Shown here one piece after another: positions 59,811 through 64,000 of a stretch of 64,000 nt of DNA (within the stretch, counting starts at the first letter, position 1; the number at the start of each line of letters is the position of its first letter). The notes under the pieces are model-generated. The model was not told the origin of the DNA, made no database searches, and worked only from the letters and a program-made list of their open reading frames with translations. The stretch comes from Terriglobia bacterium. GTDB lineage: Bacteria; Acidobacteriota; Terriglobia; Terriglobales; Acidobacteriaceae. The stretch spans positions 1 to 64,000 of the forward strand of contig JAIQEY010000021.1 of the NCBI GenBank assembly GCA_020073565.1, written 5' to 3'. The translations under genes and the position numbers were made by a program.

Positions 59811-60415
59811 AACCTGGGCTTTAGGCTCTCGGCTCTCGGCTCTCGGCTTTCGGAGAACCTCTGATTCCACCGGCTCGCGACGCCCGCGGCCATCAGGATC
59901 TTGATAATTTCTGCGAACACGAACCAGTAAAGTCCGTACTTGATTGCCGTCGATACAGAGTGAGTGAGCGCAGCGAGCCAGGTCAGTCCTCCGATGAAGA
60001 GCAGAATCTCACCAGCGACGCCCGACAGCACGGCCCAGCCAAATCGGCGCGAGGTGTGCTCGTAAGTCCAGCCAGCAGCAAACGCGACGAATGGGTACGC
60101 CATCAGGTAGCCGCCGGTCGGGCCCAGGATCTGAGCGATCCCGCCGTGCAGAATCGAAGGGGTGAACACCGGCAGCCCGCTCGCGCCTTCGACCAGGTAG
60201 AGGGCCAGGGCAGCAAAACCACGCCGCGATCCGAGCAGCAGTGCAACCACCAATACTCCAAAATTCACCAGCGAGAGCGGAACAGGCGTACCCGGCAGAG
60301 GCACGGTGACATGAGCACAGAGCGCCACCAGCAGGCTTGCGCCCACGACCACCGCGGCCTGCTTGGTCCATTCCATGGGCTGCGCATCGACAGTTTGGAT
60401 CGTTACTTTGGCCAT
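59807..60415 (-). CDS. bioY: Biotin transporter substrate-binding subunit BioY
   Basis: The 202-residue membrane protein has about six helices and the BioY pattern: [31 protein letters not shown], then GLPVFTP...[21 protein letters not shown]. It is the S-component of an ECF biotin importer, needing a shared AT module encoded elsewhere. The last 15 residues ([15 protein letters not shown]) are encoded by a heptad array, so the C-terminal tail is repeat-derived. AGAGAGG lies upstream of the ATG. It is coupled to mqnD. Confidence 0.92.
   Translation of the reverse strand: MAKVTIQTVDAQPMEWTKQAAVVVGASLLVALCAHVTVPLPGTPVPLSLVNFGVLVVALLLGSRRGFAALALYLVEGASGLPVFTPSILHGGIAQILGPTGGYLMAYPFVAFAAGWTYEHTSRRFGWAVLSGVAGEILLFIGGLTWLAALTHSVSTAIKYGLYWFVFAEIIKILMAAGVASRWNQRFSESREPRAESLKPRL
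59820..59854. repeat. Heptanucleotide array inside bioY
   Basis: Five 7-bp units: TTTAGGC, TCTCGGC, TCTCGGC, TCTCGGC and TTTCGGA. It is translated as the C-terminal tail of BioY. Confidence 0.8.
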
Positions 60416-60451
60416 TGCTATCCTCTCTGGATCGACTTCCGGCGGAGACGC

Positions 60452-60592
60452 CTACTCGTCAGAGTCGTCGAACTCCGGTTTCTCGCCCGCCGCGGCGCGC
60501 TTCATCTGCCGCCGGACGCGCAAGTAAAGAGAAACCGCAACCAGGACGACCACTCCCGTACTGACTGCAAGAATCAGAAACCACCAGAGCAT
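60452..60592 (-). CDS. Small single-pass membrane protein (46 aa)
   Basis: The 46-residue frame starts with ATG at 60592: MLWWFLILAVSTGVVVLVAV forms one membrane helix, followed by a basic LRVRRQMKR segment and an acidic end EFDDSDE. This positive-inside and charged-tail layout looks like a real protein. It stops 36 bp before bioY on the same strand and may be its transcription partner. An in-frame GTG two codons upstream is an alternative start. No family is recognised. Confidence 0.6.
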   Translation of the reverse strand: MLWWFLILAVSTGVVVLVAVSLYLRVRRQMKRAAAGEKPEFDDSDE

Positions 60593-60677
60593 CCGCACAA
60601 CGGATTAGCATAGCAGAAGCGCTGCGTCGAGTTGGAATGACACAGCTCACACTCGCCGGTGACAGGAAGCTTGCTGT

Positions 60678-61139
60678 CTACTTCTTCTTGTCCTTCCCCT
60701 GTGTTTTGCGCCGTTGTTCGGCCATCGCTACCAGGCGATCGAGCCGCTTGCGCGACGTCTTGGAACCAGTGGCTAGCTTCTCGATGTTCGCGAACGCGTC
60801 AGGATTCTTGGTCTTTTTGCGAAACTCTTTGAGGAAAGGATATATCTTCGCAAAGAAAAAGAACATTTCTCCGCTGCAACCGGGCTGCAGGAAGAGTTCT
60901 TCGTTGAGCGCGCCATGCAGCACCAGGGACGCAGCCATATCCCAATAGCCGCCCACCTGGCGCATCCACGCATTTTCCTGACTGGGAAAGGAATTGACTA
61001 CTTTGATGAACTCGTCAGCATTCTTCGGCCAGAATTCAACGGTCGCCCATCGTCTCGCCTTGCGCATCTCCGCTTCGCGACGGAGGTCGTAAAGTTTAAG
61101 AACCAGATGTGCATCATCAGCGGTTGCCTTCTTCGCCAT
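60678..61139 (-). CDS. Conserved hypothetical cytosolic protein
   Basis: The 153-residue, largely helical protein has HLVLKLYDLRREAEMRKARRWATVEFWPKNADEFIKVVNSF, MRQVGGYWDMAASLVLHGALNEELFLQPG and FFFFAKIYPFLKEFRKKTKNP. The end is Lys-rich. It resembles a DUF4760-like group common in acidobacteria, though I cannot name a function. It lies 62 bp downstream of topA on the same strand. Confidence 0.72.
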   Translation of the reverse strand: MAKKATADDAHLVLKLYDLRREAEMRKARRWATVEFWPKNADEFIKVVNSFPSQENAWMRQVGGYWDMAASLVLHGALNEELFLQPGCSGEMFFFFAKIYPFLKEFRKKTKNPDAFANIEKLATGSKTSRKRLDRLVAMAEQRRKTQGKDKKK

Positions 61140-61201
61140 GATCTCGCCTCGTCAAGAAAAGTTGTGACGCTGAATGCTCTGCCCCGGGACGCGGCCTCCA
61201 G

Positions 61202-63718
61202 TCATTCTTTTGCGCTGCCCGCCGCGGCTGCACCTTCGATGGCCCGTTCGTAATCGCATTCCTTATTCGGACATGCGATCACCGGCCCGTCCTTACGAAT
61301 GCGCTCGACCAGGTATTCATGCCCGCAGTCTGGGCACTTCTCCGGGATCGGCTTGGCCGCAGACGTGAACTTACACTTCGGATAATTCGAGCAGCCGTAG
61401 AATGTGTTGCCCTTGCGGGCGCGCTTCTCGACCAGTTCGCCTTCCTTGCAGTCCGGACACTTCACGCCAATGAAATTCTGTTTGACGTACTTGCAGTCGG
61501 GATAGCCGCTGCAGGAAGTGAACTCGCCGTAGCGGCCATGACGGATGATCAGGTTACGGCTGCACACTGGACATTTCTCATCAAGCGGGATGTCGGGCAC
61601 TCGCTTGCCTTGGTCGAGCCGCCGGGTCGTCTTGCAATCCGGATAGCCCGTGCAGGCCATGAACTGGCCGAAGCGTCCGCGCTTGAGCACCATGACGCGG
61701 CCGCAATTCTCGCAGTATTCCTCCTGCGTAGTTTCCTGCATATCGGCTGAATCAAGATCCGGCAGATTGATCGGATTTTCTTTCGTGAACTTGCAGCTGT
61801 CGGGGTTTTCCTTGTCGTAGGTGCTGCAGGCATAGAACGAACCATGCTTGCCCCACTTGATGACCAGCGGCGAGCCGCAGAGCTCACATTTTTCGTCGGT
61901 GGGTTTCTCCATACGCTTGATGTTTTCCATGTGCTTCTCGGCGTATCGGAGATCCTTCGCGAATTTCTTGTAGAACTCGGAAAGAGTGTCCGTCCACGTT
62001 TCTTTTCCCTCTTCGATCTCATCGAGCTCTTCTTCCAGCCGGGCGGTGTACTGGAAATCGAAAATATCTTTAAAGTTTTCGACCAGCAGGTCGGTAACAA
62101 CCAGTCCGATCTCGGTCGGAATGAACTTGCCGCCAACTTTCTGCGCGTACTGCCGCTCCTGAATCGTACTCAAGATCGTCGCGTAAGTGGACGGGCGGCC
62201 GATGCCGCGTTCTTCCAGTTCCTTCACCAGCGATGCTTCGTTGAAGCGTGGAGGCGGCTCGGTGAAGTGCTGCTCGGGCAGCAGGGACTTGAGAGTCAGT
62301 TTCTGGCCCGCTTCAAGCGGCGGCAGCTTGTGCTTCAGTTCCTCGTCTTCTTCGTCTTCCGTGTCCTTCGCTTCCTTGTACACCTTCAGGAAGCCGTCGA
62401 ACTTGGGAACCGAACCCGTCACGCGGAACCAGAACAGGTCGTTCCCGGACTTGGCGTCGATGTCAACCGTCGTCTGGTCGAAGACAGCCGGGTTCATCTG
62501 CGAGGCCACGAACCGCTGCCAGATCAGTTTGTAGACCTTGAATTCATCTTCCTGCAGGTACTGCTTGACCTGGTCGGGATGGCGCACCGCCGAGGTCGGA
62601 CGAATCGCTTCGTGCGCTGCCTGCGCTTCTTTCTTCTCCTTATATGTATTGGGCGACTCCGGCAGATAATTGGCGCCATACTCCTTCGTGATGTACTCGC
62701 GCACCTCGGTGATGGCATCAGGTGAAACGCGGGTTGAATCGGTACGCATGTAGGTAATCAGGCCGACCAGACCCTCGTCGCCGAGTTCGATGCCTTCATA
62801 CAGACGCTGCGCAATCATCATGGTGCGCTTCACGCTGAATCGCAGCTTGCGCGAAGAATCCTGTTGCAGCTTGCTGGTCGTAAACGGCGGAGTGGCATTG
62901 CGCCGCCGCTCTTTCTTGTCCACCGAGCGGACGAGCCAATTGGCGCTTTCAAGCGCGAGGCGGATTCTTTCCGCGTCCTCACCATTGGTGATTTCAATTT
63001 TCTCCTCGCCCTTGCCCACGAAGCGGGCGTCGAATGCGGGAGGCTTGGCGGCGGCCAGGTGGGCATCAATCGTCCAGTACTCTTTTTTCTCGAACGCCTT
63101 GATTTCGCGCTCGCGGTCAACAATCAGTCGAAGCGCGACGGTCTGCACGCGTCCGGCGGACAGTCCGCGGCGGACCTTGTCCCACAACAGCGGAGAAACC
63201 TGGTAGCCGACCAGCCGATCCAGTACGCGCCGGGCCTGCTGCGCGTCCACCAGGTTGCGATCGATGTCGCGGGGATGCTCGAAGGCGGCCTTGACGGCGC
63301 GCTGTGTGATTTCGTTGAAGGTCACCCGGCGGATTCGATCGCCGTCCTCGGCCTTCTGCTCGGCGTCGCCTTTTGCCTTGGTTTTGGCCTTCGCCTTCTT
63401 CTTTTTCTTGCCTGATTCCTCGTCGAGTTCATCAGCAAGATGCGCGGCAATGGCTTCGCCTTCGCGGTCCGGGTCAGGCGCAAGGTAGATATGGTCGGCC
63501 GAGAGGGCCAGCTTCTTCAGCTTGGCCAAGACCTTTTCTTTCCCCGGGATGACGACGTATTCGGTTTCGAAGTCGTTTTCGACGTCGACCCCAAGGCTGC
63601 TTTTGGGCAGGTCTTTCACATGGCCGAAAGAAGCATCGACCGTGAATCCCTTCCCCAGATATTTCTGGATAGTTTTCGCCTTGGCCGGCGATTCGACGAT
63701 GACTAGACCTTTGGACAA
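61202..63718 (-). CDS. topA: DNA topoisomerase I
   Basis: The 838-residue type IA topoisomerase has an N-terminal TOPRIM domain with IVESPAKAKTIQKYLG and PDPDREGEAIA (metal-binding acidic residues), the active-site Tyr in LITYMRTDSTRVS, and five C-terminal zinc-ribbon units with Cys pairs (CELCG...C, CENCG...C, CPVCS...C, CPDCK...C, CPDCG...C). It relaxes negative supercoils. The start is TTG with GAGGAG 4 nt upstream. A Lys/Ala-rich insertion (about residues 102-128) lies inside the TOPRIM region. Confidence 0.95.
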   Translation of the reverse strand: MSKGLVIVESPAKAKTIQKYLGKGFTVDASFGHVKDLPKSSLGVDVENDFETEYVVIPGKEKVLAKLKKLALSADHIYLAPDPDREGEAIAAHLADELDEESGKKKKKAKAKTKAKGDAEQKAEDGDRIRRVTFNEITQRAVKAAFEHPRDIDRNLVDAQQARRVLDRLVGYQVSPLLWDKVRRGLSAGRVQTVALRLIVDREREIKAFEKKEYWTIDAHLAAAKPPAFDARFVGKGEEKIEITNGEDAERIRLALESANWLVRSVDKKERRRNATPPFTTSKLQQDSSRKLRFSVKRTMMIAQRLYEGIELGDEGLVGLITYMRTDSTRVSPDAITEVREYITKEYGANYLPESPNTYKEKKEAQAAHEAIRPTSAVRHPDQVKQYLQEDEFKVYKLIWQRFVASQMNPAVFDQTTVDIDAKSGNDLFWFRVTGSVPKFDGFLKVYKEAKDTEDEEDEELKHKLPPLEAGQKLTLKSLLPEQHFTEPPPRFNEASLVKELEERGIGRPSTYATILSTIQERQYAQKVGGKFIPTEIGLVVTDLLVENFKDIFDFQYTARLEEELDEIEEGKETWTDTLSEFYKKFAKDLRYAEKHMENIKRMEKPTDEKCELCGSPLVIKWGKHGSFYACSTYDKENPDSCKFTKENPINLPDLDSADMQETTQEEYCENCGRVMVLKRGRFGQFMACTGYPDCKTTRRLDQGKRVPDIPLDEKCPVCSRNLIIRHGRYGEFTSCSGYPDCKYVKQNFIGVKCPDCKEGELVEKRARKGNTFYGCSNYPKCKFTSAAKPIPEKCPDCGHEYLVERIRKDGPVIACPNKECDYERAIEGAAAAGSAKE

Positions 63719-63736
63719 TGTTCTCCTCAGAGGATG

Positions 63737-64000
63737 TTATTTACTCGAAACTAGCACGATTTGGCAAATTTCGCGAAGTGGCGGGTGGGCTTCGAGCTTC
63801 GAGCTTCGAGCACGCAAGGCCGCTAACGAACGACCGCTTTCTTCACAAGCTGGACTGGCTAAACATGCTGAGGTCAACATCCGTTGAACTTCGTCCGTTT
63901 GCCTAGCAAGCAAGCCGTACACGCCCTTCGATAGCAAGTCCAGATCGTGCGCGAGCAACAGATGATACTCAAGTTCTGCAGCCGAACCGCGCGCGATGTG
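63737..64000 (-). CDS. Four-helix-bundle protein (23S rRNA IVP family), 5' end outside window
   Basis: The frame is open from the window edge. Residues SAAELEYHLLLAHDLDLLSKGVYGLLARQTDEVQRMLTS match the second half of the S23/IVP four-helix-bundle family, proteins first seen encoded in intervening sequences of 23S rRNA genes. Then comes an unusual tail (LASPACEESGRSLAALRARSSKLEAHPPLR) whose end is encoded by a heptad array. The usual proteins stop soon after the RML motif. The N-terminal half is missing only because the window ends. Function of the family is not established. Confidence 0.8.
   Translation of the reverse strand, partial: HIARGSAAELEYHLLLAHDLDLLSKGVYGLLARQTDEVQRMLTSACLASPACEESGRSLAALRARSSKLEAHPPLREICQIVLVSSK
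63785..63819. repeat. Heptanucleotide array in the four-helix-bundle gene
   Basis: Five 7-bp units: GTGGGCT, TCGAGCT, TCGAGCT, TCGAGCA and CGCAAGG. It is translated on the minus strand as part of the C-terminal tail (LRARSSKLEAH). The TCGAGCT unit is shared with the array after mutL. Confidence 0.75.

Overview
The window looks like a piece of chromosome from an Acidobacteriota bacterium (Terriglobia-like). This is judged from gene content and style: a giant secreted Asp-box/BNR propeller protein, OmpR-type winged-helix and TonB-C proteins, small secreted SnoaL-like and beta-propeller proteins, endonuclease-type MutL, futalosine-pathway MqnD and GC-rich coding sequence. No tRNA, rRNA, CRISPR array, prophage or transposase gene was seen. 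The lineage is an inference that needs a search.

Layout. 1-5.5 kb (minus): a truncated ABC-F ATPase, a complete Uup-type ABC-F, an Rrf2 regulator, a RIC/YtfE di-iron repair protein and a Crp/Fnr regulator, which together look like a nitric-oxide/Fe-S stress module. 5.5-12.6 kb: secreted proteins, SodC, the BNR protein, an esterase and a split VKOR/thioredoxin disulfide pair. 12.6-23.6 kb (minus): a lipid-metabolism cluster with a HAD-like/fatty-acyl-reductase fusion, a second reductase, a pyruvyltransferase-family protein, two acyl-AMP ligases, an enoyl-CoA hydratase, a free acyl carrier protein and a lipid kinase. 23.7-32.8 kb: DinB, a secreted NADAR-like protein, ChrA, GNAT, YkgJ, DUF4197, ATP-grasp plus esterase, and an alcohol dehydrogenase. 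32.9-42.9 kb: a multi-PAS sigma-54 activator, GH32, MutL, an AlkZ-related protein and cytidylate kinase. 43-58.8 kb: two beta-lactamase-fold hydrolases, beta-propeller, sugar kinase, SSS symporter, a GxxExxY protein, APC permease, TonB-C, M48 protease, HAD and an M49-like protease. 58.9-64 kb (minus): MqnD, BioY, a 46-residue membrane protein, a hypothetical protein, TopA and a four-helix-bundle protein cut by the right edge.

The most unusual layer is between and inside the genes. Several families of short repeats occupy gene ends. (1) At least twelve degenerate heptanucleotide arrays, each with a strict 7-bp period but a different unit. (2) Long hairpins of the AACCGCAAAGGACGC type, two of which exactly bracket a GxxExxY PDDEXK-like gene. 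(3) REP-like palindromes with compensatory stem changes, one sitting in frame inside mutL. These repeats often supply the stop codon of the preceding gene, extend C-termini (BioY, the four-helix protein) or add loops (lipid kinase, MutL). A link between the small GxxExxY and four-helix-bundle genes and the spread of the repeats is the main candidate for an undescribed system.
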